DNA of 64,000 bases from Polynucleobacter sp. MWH-UH23A (GCF_040409805.1 NZ_CP099572.1:1178001-1242000), one strand, 5' to 3'. Positions 45,380 to 55,205 are shown, counted from the first letter of the stretch. Made by a program: numbers and translations. The notes: generated from the sequence alone by a model not told the origin.

Positions 45380-46123
45380 TCAGTTCAAGCGATTCTCGTA
45401 ATGCTGCTCAGAAGTGTCGTATCTTGCGTGCCGAATTTCTACTGGTTTATTCCCGTAGGTAAATGCAACCCGCTCTACCGAGAGCAAAGGGGCGCCGACT
45501 GCAATTTGTAGGTGTTTAGCAAGATCCTCATCAGCAGAAACCGCCTTGATCTTTTCTTCCGCCCGAACCATGTGGGTTGCGTACTGGCTTTCATAAAGCG
45601 CATAGACTGGGCCATGCCAATCGTTAAGAGCATCCAGGTCCAAACCTTTGAAGCGGCTGCCTGGAAGCCAAATCTCTTCAAAAACAACGGGTTGGCCTGC
45701 AAAAGTTTGAATACGATCAATGTAAATAACTGGGTCACCTGCCTTTAATTTAAGCAAATTAGCGACGTAATCTGTAGCCTTGGTTTGCTCGCAAGCTAAA
45801 AATTGACTAATCAGATGAAACTTTTCCCCTGAATCAGGAGCTAGGCGTAAGAAGCGGTACTGCCAATCATCCTCTTGGTGAGTGGCAACAAAGGTACCCT
45901 TCCCTTGACGTCTTACCAGTAGATTCTGGGCGGCTAACTCATCAATTGCCTTGCGAACTGTGCCTTGGCTTACCGCATATCGAGCCGCAAGCTCCATCTC
46001 GCTGGGGATAACCTCGCCAGGAAGCCACTCTCCCGCCTGCAGACTAGCCAAAATCATGGCTTTGATCTGCTCGTATAGAGGGCTAAATGAGGCGATAGGC
46101 AAATTTACTTCTGACAAATTCAC
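45380..46123 (-). CDS. GntR-family (HutC-type) transcriptional regulator
   Basis: A 247-residue regulator with an N-terminal winged helix (EMELAARYAVSQGTVRKAID near residue 42, then the wing VRRQGKGTFVATH) and a C-terminal UTRA effector domain from about residue 95 (LISQFLACEQTKATDYVANL; LSVERVAFTYGNKPVEI). It lies between sdhC and divergent mdh, so control of TCA-cycle genes is likely but inferred. The GTG start overlaps a possible TGGAG site; a TTG at 46117 would be better spaced. A 14-bp palindrome overlaps its predicted -10. Confidence 0.9.
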   Translation of the reverse strand: MNLSEVNLPIASFSPLYEQIKAMILASLQAGEWLPGEVIPSEMELAARYAVSQGTVRKAIDELAAQNLLVRRQGKGTFVATHQEDDWQYRFLRLAPDSGEKFHLISQFLACEQTKATDYVANLLKLKAGDPVIYIDRIQTFAGQPVVFEEIWLPGSRFKGLDLDALNDWHGPVYALYESQYATHMVRAEEKIKAVSADEDLAKHLQIAVGAPLLSVERVAFTYGNKPVEIRHARYDTSEQHYENRLN

Positions 46124-46164
46124 TCCACAAGGACATCAATTGGATAAAATTCTGAGTAATTCTA

Positions 46165-46178
46165 GTCTTATATAAGAC
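46165..46178. promoter_or_regulatory. 14-bp perfect palindrome, candidate GntR operator
   Basis: GTCTTATATAAGAC is a perfect palindrome in the gntR-mdh divergent region. On the minus strand it contains the -10-like TATAAG, 17 bases from a TTTACA -35-like element, so a bound protein would block gntR transcription. It ends four bases upstream of the mdh -35-like TTGACA. Palindromes of this size fit the operators of HutC-type GntR dimers. Confidence 0.6.
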
Positions 46179-46182
46179 ATCA

Positions 46183-46212
46183 TTGACAGTGTAAAGGCAA
46201 AGTCCATACACT
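46183..46212 (+). promoter_or_regulatory. Candidate sigma-70 promoter of mdh
   Basis: A consensus -35 hexamer TTGACA (46183-46188) is followed after 18 bases by TACACT (46207-46212), matching four of six -10 positions. The distance to the mdh ATG leaves a leader of about 58 bases. The palindrome at 46165-46178 lies just upstream. Confidence 0.55.
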
Positions 46213-46276
46213 TGAATGGATAATAGAAAAGTTTTTATTAATCAACCCAATTAACCTTCCTCTGGAGTTATCAGCA

Positions 46277-47266
46277 ATGGCAAAAGCCCCAATGCGTGTC
46301 GCCGTAACCGGTGCAGCCGGTCAAATCGGATATTCCCTTCTATTCCGCATCGCCAATGGCGACCTGTTAGGCAAAGATCAGCCTGTAATCCTGCAATTGC
46401 TCGAAATTCCCGATGAAAAAGCACAAAAAGCCTTGGCTGGCGTGATCATGGAGCTCGAAGACTGCGCATTCCCATTGCTGGCTGGCGTTACAGCGCACTC
46501 TGACCCATTAACCGCGTTTAAAGATATTGATGTTGCCCTCTTGGTTGGCGCACGCCCACGTGGTCCTGGCATGGAGCGCAAAGACTTGCTCTCTGCTAAT
46601 GCGCAAATCTTTACCGCGCAAGGTAAAGCATTGAATGCCGTTGCTAAGAAAACAGTCAAAGTATTGGTTGTTGGCAATCCAGCAAACACCAATGCATACA
46701 TCGCAATGAAATCTGCTCCAGATATTCCTGCGAAAAACTTTACAGCGATGTTGCGCCTCGATCACAACCGTGCACTTTCACAGTTGGCAACCAAGTTAAA
46801 CAAACCCGTTGCTGGTATTGAGAAATTAGTTGTTTGGGGTAACCACAGCCCAACAATGTATCCAGACTACCGCTTTGCAACTGTTGATGGCAAGTCAGTA
46901 AAAGACGCTATCAATGATGCTGCGTGGAACAAAGATGTATTTATCCCAACTGTTGGTAAACGTGGTGCAGCGATTATTGATGCACGTGGCCTATCTTCCG
47001 CTGCTTCAGCAGCAAATGCGGCAATCGATCACATTCATGATTGGGTACTTGGCACAAATGGCAAATGGGTCACTATGGGTATTCCATCCAAAGGTGAATA
47101 CGGTATTCCAGCTGAAGTGATTTATGGCTTCCCTGTAACTTGCGAAAACGGTGAGTACAAGATGGTTGAAGGCTTGGAGATCGATGAGTTCTCTCGTGAG
47201 CGCATGACTCACACCCTCAATGAATTGCTTGAAGAGCAAGCTGGTGTTAAACATTTGCTCCCTTAA
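46277..47266 (+). CDS. mdh: Malate dehydrogenase
   Basis: NAD-dependent malate dehydrogenase, 329 residues, of the type shared with cytosolic eukaryotic enzymes. The dinucleotide motif [20 protein letters not shown] is near residue 8. Substrate-binding Arg residues are in [16 protein letters not shown] near residue 91. The catalytic His is in [15 protein letters not shown] near residue 183 and the proton-relay Asp in [17 protein letters not shown] near residue 157. It diverges from the GntR regulator. Confidence 0.97.
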   Translation: MAKAPMRVAVTGAAGQIGYSLLFRIANGDLLGKDQPVILQLLEIPDEKAQKALAGVIMELEDCAFPLLAGVTAHSDPLTAFKDIDVALLVGARPRGPGMERKDLLSANAQIFTAQGKALNAVAKKTVKVLVVGNPANTNAYIAMKSAPDIPAKNFTAMLRLDHNRALSQLATKLNKPVAGIEKLVVWGNHSPTMYPDYRFATVDGKSVKDAINDAAWNKDVFIPTVGKRGAAIIDARGLSSAASAANAAIDHIHDWVLGTNGKWVTMGIPSKGEYGIPAEVIYGFPVTCENGEYKMVEGLEIDEFSRERMTHTLNELLEEQAGVKHLLP

Positions 47267-47286
47267 ATTACTAAGGAATATTGCAT

Positions 47287-47661
47287 ATGAAGAAGTCTCT
47301 TCTCACCATTAGCCTTGCGATCGCTTGCCTTGCAGGGGCAGCTAACGCGAGCGCTAATGAAGAAGTAATTACATGGACTTGCAGCGAAAGCAAGCAGTTC
47401 AAGACTACTGGCAATACCGAGAAAGTTCGCCTGACTTGGGAATCTAAAACTTATGATTTAGATCGCCAAACTTCTCTACCTGGTAGCTTGCGTTACAAAA
47501 ATACAAACTCTGGTTTTGATTTAGTTGTATTAGGTAATAAAGCGATGCTTTTCAATATCAAGGTTGGAACACGTCTCGCTGATTTTTGTCAAACAGCGGA
47601 AATGAAAGCAGGAAAATTACCGCACTTGTTCGCCGGAGCAGAGCCGTTCGTACAGAACTAA
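47287..47661 (+). CDS. Secreted MliC-like protein (putative C-type lysozyme inhibitor)
   Basis: A 124-residue exported protein with a signal peptide (LLTISLAIACLAGAANASA, cleavage near residue 23). The remainder resembles the MliC fold: WTCSESKQFKTTGNTEKVRL near residue 31, then LPGSLRYKNTNSGFDLVVLG near residue 68 and AMLFNIKVGTRLADFCQ. The two flanking cysteines are as expected for its disulfide. MliC family members inhibit C-type lysozymes; the assignment is by pattern and no lipobox is present. The ATG at 47287 has AAGGA nine bases upstream; a TTG at 47281 opens the frame. It follows mdh by 20 bases. Confidence 0.75.
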   Translation: MKKSLLTISLAIACLAGAANASANEEVITWTCSESKQFKTTGNTEKVRLTWESKTYDLDRQTSLPGSLRYKNTNSGFDLVVLGNKAMLFNIKVGTRLADFCQTAEMKAGKLPHLFAGAEPFVQN

Positions 47662-47690
47662 GTTCTCTGATCATTTCATTAGCATCAAAT

Positions 47691-47719
47691 AAAAAGCCGA
47701 GTGACCCTCGGCTTTTTTT
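47691..47719. terminator. Bidirectional intrinsic terminator
   Basis: GCCGAG-TGACC-CTCGGC (47696-47701 and 47707-47712) forms a perfect six-pair stem, extended by A-T pairs on both sides. Seven T residues follow on the plus strand (47713-47719) and five on the minus strand. It terminates the mdh-MliC transcript and the convergent DUF2863 transcript. Confidence 0.9.
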
Positions 47720-47755
47720 CGTCTATTTTTATTACGAATGCTTCGTTGTTTCTCT

Positions 47756-48967
47756 TTAATGAAATAAAGGTTGTTGGGTTGGTGTATCTTCAGGCATTTC
47801 AGCATGCACTGCCTCTCCTGATCGATCTGGGAATAGTGGCGCACCACAGTCATCACAAAGCTCAGGATCAAATAACATGGCATGACGGAATACATCTTCC
47901 ACGCCAGCGTCATGCAAGGCATCACAGATCTTTTTGATGGGGCTCTCATCATCAGATAAGTCATTTAGCGCATCGTTTGCTACGCTCTCACGGTCATACA
48001 AAGGCCAGATAACTCCATACATAACATCCGATGAGCCTTTTGCACTAAAGGAAATACGGTACTCATCCGCCTGCTCCTCACCAAAAGCACCCACGACACA
48101 CGATAGCCCAGCAGGAAGAATACCTAAAGTGCTTTCTAAGAAGTTCACTGCAGCCCGAATGCTAAGTGGGCGAACATGCTTATCCGCTAGTCGGCAGTTC
48201 GTGAAATAAGCCTCAGGTAATAGCAACTCAAATTCACAGCCAGGCAACATAGAGGCAATGGGCTCTTGCATTGCGTTTTGCCAACCAATCAAACTAACGC
48301 CACGCTCCTGTCTAATAGGAGGCTCTTCTTGCCATTTAAAAATTGGGGAACCACTAGGCGCACTAATTGCAGCGACGATAAAACGCGGATCAGCCAATAC
48401 GGCGATTGTTTCTGACATATTGCGTAACTCTAATTTGACATCTTTGCCAGAGATTGCGGCAGTAGCAAGCGCTTCTGTTAACACGCGAGTTTGGCAGTGC
48501 GAATGTGGCATTTGATCAATGCTATAGAGCCAAGGAATAATCGCGATACGGGTGTCTGTTGCAGCGATAGCGCTATGCAAAGCACTAGCAGTAGCTTCAA
48601 CCATATTGGCAGGCAAAGGTCCAGAAGGAATTTGGTAACGAGTATGGGCGACAATTGGCATAGCCAATAACAATGCATCCCACTGCTGCCCTTCATGTTC
48701 CATTTTGAGAGACTCAGCCAAAGTTTCCGCAGTATCAGCTAGCACCTCAAACGCAACTGTATTAATGCGAAAGGTTTGGTCCAAAGCAGCATCAATTACA
48801 TTCTGATTCTGGCTTTTTAATAAACGCATTAGGCGCACATTCAAACGCTCTTCCCAATACCGATCCTCAATCTGGCTACCTGAAGCGGCTAAGGAAATAG
48901 CATCGGCTACCAGCTTTTCTACTTCTGGCGAAGTGCGTTGAGACGGTTTAGTGCGGTGAACAGCCAT
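47756..48967 (-). CDS. DUF2863 family protein
   Basis: A 403-residue cytoplasmic protein of DUF2863, a family found mainly in Burkholderiales and of unknown function. It opens with a basic stretch, then LVADAISLAASGSQIEDRYW near residue 19. The C-terminus has a possible zinc-binding element CDDCGAPLFPDRSGE near residue 375. There is no signal peptide or membrane segment. Its start overlaps the stop of yaaA by one base (TAATG), indicating coupling with the peroxide-stress gene. Confidence 0.85.
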   Translation of the reverse strand: MAVHRTKPSQRTSPEVEKLVADAISLAASGSQIEDRYWEERLNVRLMRLLKSQNQNVIDAALDQTFRINTVAFEVLADTAETLAESLKMEHEGQQWDALLLAMPIVAHTRYQIPSGPLPANMVEATASALHSAIAATDTRIAIIPWLYSIDQMPHSHCQTRVLTEALATAAISGKDVKLELRNMSETIAVLADPRFIVAAISAPSGSPIFKWQEEPPIRQERGVSLIGWQNAMQEPIASMLPGCEFELLLPEAYFTNCRLADKHVRPLSIRAAVNFLESTLGILPAGLSCVVGAFGEEQADEYRISFSAKGSSDVMYGVIWPLYDRESVANDALNDLSDDESPIKKICDALHDAGVEDVFRHAMLFDPELCDDCGAPLFPDRSGEAVHAEMPEDTPTQQPLFH

Positions 48968-49743
48968 TATTTTTTCTCCGCCCGCCTAAAGACAGGTTTT
49001 TCTGGTTTTGAGTCGGCAGCATAGTACTTGTAGCCATCCAAATTAAAGCCTTTTAAGTCTGCAGGATCGGTAATGCGATTTTCTACAACATAACGCGCCA
49101 TCAGGCCACGTGCACGTTTTGCATAAAACGAGATAATCTTGTATTTACCATCTTTGGCATCTTGAAACACTGGAGAAATTACTGGGCAATCTAAATCTTT
49201 GGGCTGCAATACTTTGAAATACTCTTCAGAAGCCAAATTCAGTAATACGGGTTTCTTTTGTTTTTCGAGAACCTTTTTCAATGCATTCGTTACTCTACTG
49301 CCCCAAAATGAATATAAGTCTTTGCCACGCGCATTCTTAAATGGGGTGCCCATCTCTAAGCGATAGGCTTGCATTAAATCCAAAGGTCGCAAGGCACCAT
49401 AAAGCCCGGACAAAATACGAATATGATCTTGCGCAAAATTGACTGCCTTGGCATCTAGAGTTTTGACATTAAACCCATCATAGACATCGCCATCAAAAGC
49501 ATAAATAGCAGGCTTGCTGTTTTCTTCCGTGAACTTTTTTGACCAATCTCGGTAGCGCCCCACATTGAGCGTTGCCAGCTGATCAGACAAACCCATCAGC
49601 TTTGCCACATCCTGGGGTGCCAACTTCTTGAGGTCGGCGATTAACTTGGCAGACTCGGCAACAAACTCCGGTAGAGTTGGCGCCTTCACCTTTACAGGCG
49701 TCTTGTAATCTAAGGATTTAGCGGGTGAAAGTACGATCAGCAT
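48967..49743 (-). CDS. yaaA: Peroxide stress protein YaaA
   Basis: A 258-residue DNA-binding-fold protein of the YaaA/DUF328 family, which lowers intracellular free iron and protects DNA during hydrogen-peroxide stress. The N-terminal signature [20 protein letters not shown] and the central [21 protein letters not shown] near residue 71 are typical, as is [20 protein letters not shown] near residue 110. The C-terminal [18 protein letters not shown] matches too. It is coupled to the DUF2863 gene downstream. Confidence 0.95.
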   Translation of the reverse strand: MLIVLSPAKSLDYKTPVKVKAPTLPEFVAESAKLIADLKKLAPQDVAKLMGLSDQLATLNVGRYRDWSKKFTEENSKPAIYAFDGDVYDGFNVKTLDAKAVNFAQDHIRILSGLYGALRPLDLMQAYRLEMGTPFKNARGKDLYSFWGSRVTNALKKVLEKQKKPVLLNLASEEYFKVLQPKDLDCPVISPVFQDAKDGKYKIISFYAKRARGLMARYVVENRITDPADLKGFNLDGYKYYAADSKPEKPVFRRAEKK

Positions 49744-49840
49744 GGCACAATTTATATATGTATTGTTTCCATTCTAGCGACTGCCCACATTATTCGCCAA
49801 AAAGGCCTACGGAACACTTTTAGCTCCTTTTTTTGACCAG

Positions 49841-51040
49841 ATGAATTCCACCCCAAAGCCTCCCACATTCCCTAGTCGCCTTCCCAAGGTGGGAACAACG
49901 ATCTTTACTGTAATGTCAGCCCTGGCTGCTGAACATCAAGCCATCAATTTGGGTCAAGGCTTTCCAGATTTTCCTTGCGATCGCAAATTGATTGCAGACG
50001 TCAATGAGGCGATGCTAGCCGACCACAATCAATATCCTCCGATGATTGGGGTTCCCAATTTACGTCAGGGGATTGCAAATAAAATTCAACAACTATACGG
50101 ACATCAATACAATCCTGATTCTGAAATCACCATCACTGCGGGTGGCACCCAGGGAATTTTGACCACCATTCTTGCATGCGTGAGCCCTGGTGATGAGGTA
50201 GTCATTATTGAACCGGCATATGACAGCTATAGACCATCCATTGAATTGGCTGGTGGAAAAGTGATTGCGGTTTCTCTTGAGGCTAAACGGGATAAGGATG
50301 GGAAAGTGGCTTCCTATCAAATTCCATGGGAAGCATTATCCAAAGCAATACATGCCAAGACGCGCCTCCTGATTATCAACACGCCCCACAATCCAACTGG
50401 AATGGTTTGGCAGAAATCAGACCTCGATCGTTTGGCGGACTTGCTAAAAAATACTTCGACATTAATCCTAAGTGATGAGGTCTACGAGCATATGGTGTAT
50501 GACGGCGCGCGCCATCATAGCGTGGCCTCGCATCCAGAATTAGCGGCTCGCAGTTTTCTAATTTCGAGCTTTGGCAAAACCTATCATGTCACCGGCTGGA
50601 AAGTAGGCTACGTTGCCGCTCCAGCCCCACTAAGTGCCGAGTTTCGCAAGGTACATCAATTCAACGTATTCACTGTTAATACGCCAATGCAATATGGCTT
50701 AGCTACCTACCTGTCTGATGCGTCACATTACTTAAATCTGCCCGCTTTCTATCAAGCTAAGCGTGATTTTTTCAAAGCAGGATTAGAGAAGACGGCATTC
50801 AAATTGCTGCCAACACCCGGAACCTATTTTCAGTGTGTTGATTACACTGCGTTGGGTGTTCCTGAGGCAAAACTCAATGAAGCAGATTTTTGTAAATGGC
50901 TAACAACCGAAGTGGGTGTTGCTGCCATTCCAGTTTCCGCTTTCTATGAAGAGCCTACTGAGTCGGGTGTCATTCGCTTTTGTTTTGCTAAACAGGAACA
51001 AACACTTTCTTCTGCATTAAATCGTCTGCAAAAACTTTAA
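49841..51040 (+). CDS. Methionine-type PLP aminotransferase (YbdL-like)
   Basis: A 399-residue class I/II aminotransferase. The N-terminal block SALAAEHQAINLGQGFPDFP near residue 26 and NQYPPMIGVPNLRQGIANKI near residue 64 match the YbdL/kynurenine aminotransferase-like group, which prefers methionine, His or Phe. The PLP lysine is in SSFGKTYHVTGWKVGYV near residue 245, and LSDEVYEHMVYDGARHHS near residue 210 provides the Asp and Tyr. The gene diverges from yaaA. Exact substrate is unproven. Confidence 0.88.
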   Translation: MNSTPKPPTFPSRLPKVGTTIFTVMSALAAEHQAINLGQGFPDFPCDRKLIADVNEAMLADHNQYPPMIGVPNLRQGIANKIQQLYGHQYNPDSEITITAGGTQGILTTILACVSPGDEVVIIEPAYDSYRPSIELAGGKVIAVSLEAKRDKDGKVASYQIPWEALSKAIHAKTRLLIINTPHNPTGMVWQKSDLDRLADLLKNTSTLILSDEVYEHMVYDGARHHSVASHPELAARSFLISSFGKTYHVTGWKVGYVAAPAPLSAEFRKVHQFNVFTVNTPMQYGLATYLSDASHYLNLPAFYQAKRDFFKAGLEKTAFKLLPTPGTYFQCVDYTALGVPEAKLNEADFCKWLTTEVGVAAIPVSAFYEEPTESGVIRFCFAKQEQTLSSALNRLQKL

Positions 51041-51075
51041 TTATCTTTAATCACTTAAAAACTACAGAGAAACCC

Positions 51076-51813
51076 ATGGCAATCAAGAAAAGTAAAAATA
51101 GCAATGTGATCGATGTTTATAGCTGGCCAACTCCAAACGGTCACAAGGTTCACATCATGCTAGAGGAATGTGGTTACAAATTAGGTCGTGACTGGTTGGC
51201 GCATCCGATTGATATTGGCGCAGGTGATCAATTCGATAAAGCATTTCTCAAAATTAGTCCAAACAATAAAATCCCTGCCTTGGTAGACCCTCATGGACCC
51301 GATGGCAAACCCATCAGCATTTTTGAATCTGGCGCAATCTTGCTCTACCTTGCCGCCAAAACTGGCAAGTTTCTTCCCAAAACCACCCGAGGCAAATACG
51401 AGGTTCTGCAGTGGTTAATGTTCCAAATGGGCGGACTTGGTCCAATGCTTGGTCAAAATCACCATTTCCGCATCTATGCCCCCGAAAAGATTAAATACGC
51501 TGTAGATCGTTATACGAATGAAGCCAAACGACTTTACGGGGTTCTAGATACCCAACTGAAAGATAATATGTACATTGCGGGTAAAACGTATTCGATTGCC
51601 GATATGGCGATTTTTCCTTGGACACGCAATTGGAAAAACCAAGGAATCGATATCAATGCCTATCCACATTTCAAGCGCTGGTTTGAAATGATTGGTAAGC
51701 GCCCAGCAGTAAAACGCGGTTGTGAAGTATTAACAGCATTACGCAAGCCTTTGCATGATGACAAGGCTAGAGAGCAGTTATTTGGTTCAACCCAGTATCA
51801 ACGAAGGAAATAA
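51076..51813 (+). CDS. Glutathione S-transferase (YghU/YfcG-like)
   Basis: A 245-residue glutathione transferase. The thioredoxin-fold part contains DVYSWPTPNGHKVHIMLEEC near residue 14, with an Asn/Thr-type active site as in YghU-class nu enzymes, and GAILLYLAAKTGKFLP near residue 86. The C-terminal helical domain has YSIADMAIFPWTRNW near residue 175. Such enzymes show disulfide-bond reductase activity with glutathione. The next gene starts two bases after its stop. Confidence 0.9.
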   Translation: MAIKKSKNSNVIDVYSWPTPNGHKVHIMLEECGYKLGRDWLAHPIDIGAGDQFDKAFLKISPNNKIPALVDPHGPDGKPISIFESGAILLYLAAKTGKFLPKTTRGKYEVLQWLMFQMGGLGPMLGQNHHFRIYAPEKIKYAVDRYTNEAKRLYGVLDTQLKDNMYIAGKTYSIADMAIFPWTRNWKNQGIDINAYPHFKRWFEMIGKRPAVKRGCEVLTALRKPLHDDKAREQLFGSTQYQRRK

Positions 51814-51814
51814 G

Positions 51815-52669
51815 ATGAAGATTCAATCAGTTGGCGTAATTGGAGCAGGCACCATGGGTAATGGGATTGCGCAGGTCTGTGCCGTTGCGGGACTCGATGT
51901 TGTTATGGTTGATATCAATGATGCTGCAGTTCAACGCGGCCTTGATCAAATCAGTAAGAGCTTAGATCGTCTAGTTAAGAAAGAAACACTCACAACAGAA
52001 GCAAAAGATGCAGCGCTTAAGCGAATTAAGGGCAGCACTTCTTACACAGACTTTAAAGGCCTTGGATTGGTAATTGAAGCAGCAACAGAAAACCAAGCGA
52101 TCAAAGAAAAAATTCTGAAGCAAGTTGACGAGATTGTGAGCAAAGACACCATCATTGCTACCAACACTTCATCACTCTCTATTACTAAGCTTGCGGCCCT
52201 GGATTCTAACCCTACCCGCTTTATTGGCATGCACTTCTTTAACCCGCCTCCCTTGATGGCTTTGGTGGAAGTGATTCGTGGACTTCAAACTAGCGATAAG
52301 ACACATGCTGCCATTATTGAAATGGCAAAGCGCGTTGGCAAAGAACCTATTACCGTGAAAAACTCTCCAGGGTTTGTTGTCAACCGCATATTATTGCCCA
52401 TGATTAACGAGGCCTTCTTTGTTCTATCAGAGGGCTTGGCCAGTCCAGAAGACATTGATGCAGGTATGAAGCTGGGTTGCAATCAACCTATCGGCCCACT
52501 TGCTCTAGCAGATCTCATCGGCTTAGATACCTGTCTTGCAGTGATGGAGGTGTATTTTGAAAACTTTAGCGACTCAAAATACCGTCCTTGCCCACTCTTG
52601 CGCGAAATGGTTGCCGCTGGCTACCTGGGTCGCAAAACTGGACGCGGCGTATACACCTACGATAAATAA
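51815..52669 (+). CDS. 3-hydroxybutyryl-CoA (3-hydroxyacyl-CoA) dehydrogenase
   Basis: NAD(P)-dependent dehydrogenase of about 284 residues, interconverting acetoacetyl-CoA and 3-hydroxybutyryl-CoA. The nucleotide motif VGVIGAGTMGNGIAQVCAVA is near residue 5. The catalytic His is in RFIGMHFFNPPPLMALVEVI near residue 132, and the Asn in ITVKNSPGFVVNRILLPMIN near residue 179. The ATG at 51815 follows AAGGAAATAAG and is preferred over an in-frame start inside the GST gene. A role in short-chain acyl-CoA or polyhydroxybutyrate metabolism is possible; a phasin gene begins at 63.9 kb. Confidence 0.93.
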   Translation: MKIQSVGVIGAGTMGNGIAQVCAVAGLDVVMVDINDAAVQRGLDQISKSLDRLVKKETLTTEAKDAALKRIKGSTSYTDFKGLGLVIEAATENQAIKEKILKQVDEIVSKDTIIATNTSSLSITKLAALDSNPTRFIGMHFFNPPPLMALVEVIRGLQTSDKTHAAIIEMAKRVGKEPITVKNSPGFVVNRILLPMINEAFFVLSEGLASPEDIDAGMKLGCNQPIGPLALADLIGLDTCLAVMEVYFENFSDSKYRPCPLLREMVAAGYLGRKTGRGVYTYDK

Positions 52670-52698
52670 CTCTCAACCAAATATATCAATAAATAGTC

Positions 52699-53184
52699 GT
52701 GAGCAATAATCCTATTTCCCCGCTAGTTCTTAAACTTGGTTATGCAGGCTTAATTCCCTTTATTGGCTTGGCTTTATTGGTTCAACTTGCACCAACACCC
52801 GTCAACTATTTAAGCGCTGAATCACTAGCGGGGTATGGCGCAGTGATCACCTCCTTTATGGGGGCATTACATTGGGGCGCCAATTTGCACAATTTAGGCA
52901 AATCATCAAGGGGCGATCGTTGGTTAGATCGCAACGCTTGGGTCTGGGGGGTTATTCCTGCTTTAGTAGCTTGGGTAGCCTTACACATATACATCCCGGT
53001 TGGCCTGTTAATCATGGCATCTACGCTAATTATTCAGCGTAATATTGATCAAAATACCTATCGCTACTATTTTGCAGACGAAGCTGTATGTGCAGCATTT
53101 ATGACCATGCGAAATCGCCTGACATATGTCGCCGCCTTCTGTTTATCCTGGGCAGCCATCGTGATTTTATTTATTCAAGCTTGA
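52699..53184 (+). CDS. DUF3429 inner-membrane protein
   Basis: A 161-residue membrane protein with about four or five hydrophobic segments, for example YAGLIPFIGLALLVQLAP near residue 15 and VWGVIPALVAWVALHIY near residue 82. The conserved block YGAVITSFMGALHWGANL near residue 47 marks the DUF3429 family, whose function is unknown. The start is GTG, 29 bases after the dehydrogenase stop. It ends three bases before rarA. Confidence 0.85.
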   Translation: MSNNPISPLVLKLGYAGLIPFIGLALLVQLAPTPVNYLSAESLAGYGAVITSFMGALHWGANLHNLGKSSRGDRWLDRNAWVWGVIPALVAWVALHIYIPVGLLIMASTLIIQRNIDQNTYRYYFADEAVCAAFMTMRNRLTYVAAFCLSWAAIVILFIQA

Positions 53185-53187
53185 TCG

Positions 53188-54501
53188 ATGAGCGGTCTTT
53201 TTGATAAGGCTCCACCGCCACCTCTCGCGGAAGCGTTACGCCCTACATCGATCGACCAAGTTATTGGACAAACCCATTTACTAGCGCCCAGCAAACCATT
53301 GAATCTGGCGTTTGCATCAGGCAAACCTCACTCTATGATTTTATGGGGACCGCCGGGCGTTGGAAAAACAACCTTAGCCCGCTTATCTGCCAAAGCATTT
53401 GATCGCGAATTCATTGCCATCTCGGCAGTATTGGCTGGCGTTAAAGAGATTCGAGAGGCGATTCAACAAGCAGAGCAAACCTTAGCGCAATCTGATAAAC
53501 AAACTATTTTGTTCGTTGATGAAATTCATCGCTTTAATAAAAGCCAGCAAGATGCACTCCTGCCTCATGTGGAGTCGGGACTGTTTACCTTTATTGGTGC
53601 TACCACTGAGAACCCCTCTTTTGAGGTGAACTCAGCATTGCTCTCACGCGCACAGGTTTACGTTTTAAAGTCTTTGAATAAGACTGAGCTGCAACAACTA
53701 TTTGAACGTGCGCATCAATTTTCAATGCCCGATGTTCAATTCGAGTCGGCAGCCATTGACACACTCATTCATCATGCTGATGGTGATGCCAGAAGATTAC
53801 TCAATCTAGTTGAGCAAGTACGTAACGCAGTACTTGCACCAGACTCCAGTACCAAAATCGTTGACCAAACCTTTATTGAAAATGCGCTTTCCACACAGGC
53901 TAGACGATTTGATAAAGGTGGTGACCAGTTTTACGATCAAATTTCAGCACTGCATAAATCGGTGAGAGGTTCTGACCCTGACGCTTCTTTATATTGGTTG
54001 TGCCGCATGCTAGATGGTGGAGTGGATCCTCGCTATTTAGCTCGTCGCATCATTCGTATGGCGTGGGAAGATATTGGACTTGCAGATCCTCGCGCCATGC
54101 AACTTGCTAATGATGCAGCCCTCACCTATGAACGACTGGGGTCCCCTGAGGGTGAGCTAGCCCTTGGTCAAGCGGTGGTTTATCTTGCGGTAGCAGCTAA
54201 AAGCAATGCAAGTTACAAAGCATTCAATGCGGCGCGTGACTTTGTGGCAAACGACCAATCCAAACCCGTACCCATTCATTTACGTAATGCGCCCACTAAG
54301 CTAATGAAAGAGTTAGGTCACGGCAAAGAATATCGCTATGCTCATGATGAGCCTCATGCCTATGCTGCAGGTGAATCCTATCTACCAGAAGGAATGGCAG
54401 CACCCCATTGGTATGAACCCGTTGAGCGGGGTCTAGAGAGTCAAATTAAAGAAAAGATGGCTTTCTTGAGAAAGCTTGACGAAGAGCATCAGAAAAAATA
54501 A
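53188..54501 (+). CDS. rarA: Replication-associated recombination protein A
   Basis: RarA (MgsA) is a clamp-loader-like AAA+ ATPase that acts at stalled replication forks. The 437 residues are typical. Walker A is [15 protein letters not shown] near residue 52 and Walker B with sensor region [20 protein letters not shown] near residue 108. The [20 protein letters not shown] block near residue 131 contains sensor 1 and the Arg finger. The C-terminal tetramerisation domain includes [20 protein letters not shown] near residue 277. Confidence 0.96.
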   Translation: MSGLFDKAPPPPLAEALRPTSIDQVIGQTHLLAPSKPLNLAFASGKPHSMILWGPPGVGKTTLARLSAKAFDREFIAISAVLAGVKEIREAIQQAEQTLAQSDKQTILFVDEIHRFNKSQQDALLPHVESGLFTFIGATTENPSFEVNSALLSRAQVYVLKSLNKTELQQLFERAHQFSMPDVQFESAAIDTLIHHADGDARRLLNLVEQVRNAVLAPDSSTKIVDQTFIENALSTQARRFDKGGDQFYDQISALHKSVRGSDPDASLYWLCRMLDGGVDPRYLARRIIRMAWEDIGLADPRAMQLANDAALTYERLGSPEGELALGQAVVYLAVAAKSNASYKAFNAARDFVANDQSKPVPIHLRNAPTKLMKELGHGKEYRYAHDEPHAYAAGESYLPEGMAAPHWYEPVERGLESQIKEKMAFLRKLDEEHQKK

Positions 54502-54518
54502 CGGAGCTAGATCTGCAA

Positions 54519-55148
54519 ATGTCCTCTAAGATACCCGCACATTTGTATTACGACATTATTTCTCCGTTTGCGTATTTATATATCAAGCAGCGTAAGCGAC
54601 TAGAAGAGAAGCTTGAGATTATCCCTGTCCCGATACTGTTGGGTGGCCTTTTTAGAGCAACAGAAAACAAGGGGCCCGGTGAAGTTGCTGCTAAGCGCCC
54701 TCACACTTATCAGTTCTGCGTTTGGCAAGCGGAAAAGCTAGGCATTCCCTTTCGCTTTCCGGACCACCATCCATTTATGACTGTTGCACCTCAGCGTCTT
54801 TTGGTTCAAGAAAAAGCAGATTGGGCGATGGTTGAAAGAGCATTTGATTACATCTGGCTTGAAGGCAAAGACCCCAATCTTTCTTGGCCTGACTTTTGCG
54901 TTTACCTAGGCTTATCTCGGGACACACCAAAACCAGATGACGCTTCTGTTAAATCTCAACTCATTGCCAATACTGAAAAGGCGAAAGCGGATGGTGCCTT
55001 TGGAGTGCCTGCCTTGATCGTAAATCGACGCTGTTTTTGGGGTGTTGATACGATAGATTGGGTACTAGATTACCTCTCTCGCCCAGAAATGTTTGAGGAA
55101 GTCCCTTATACAAGAGCAGGCAACCTGCCAAATGGCCTAACCCCATAG
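54519..55148 (+). CDS. 2-hydroxychromene-2-carboxylate isomerase-like DsbA-fold protein
   Basis: A 209-residue kappa-class GST/HCCA-isomerase-like protein. The opening YYDIISPFAYLYIKQRKRLE near residue 10 has the Ser/Pro active-site context of HCCA isomerases in place of a CxxC motif. The C-terminal KADGAFGVPALIVNRRCFWG near residue 155 contains the cis-Pro loop. HCCA isomerases work in naphthalene breakdown, but no such pathway is visible here, so the true substrate may differ. Confidence 0.87.
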   Translation: MSSKIPAHLYYDIISPFAYLYIKQRKRLEEKLEIIPVPILLGGLFRATENKGPGEVAAKRPHTYQFCVWQAEKLGIPFRFPDHHPFMTVAPQRLLVQEKADWAMVERAFDYIWLEGKDPNLSWPDFCVYLGLSRDTPKPDDASVKSQLIANTEKAKADGAFGVPALIVNRRCFWGVDTIDWVLDYLSRPEMFEEVPYTRAGNLPNGLTP

Positions 55149-55205
55149 AGCAATACAATAGGCTATCGCCGTTCATTAAAACCATGTCTCGTTTTAGGAG
55201 TCTTT

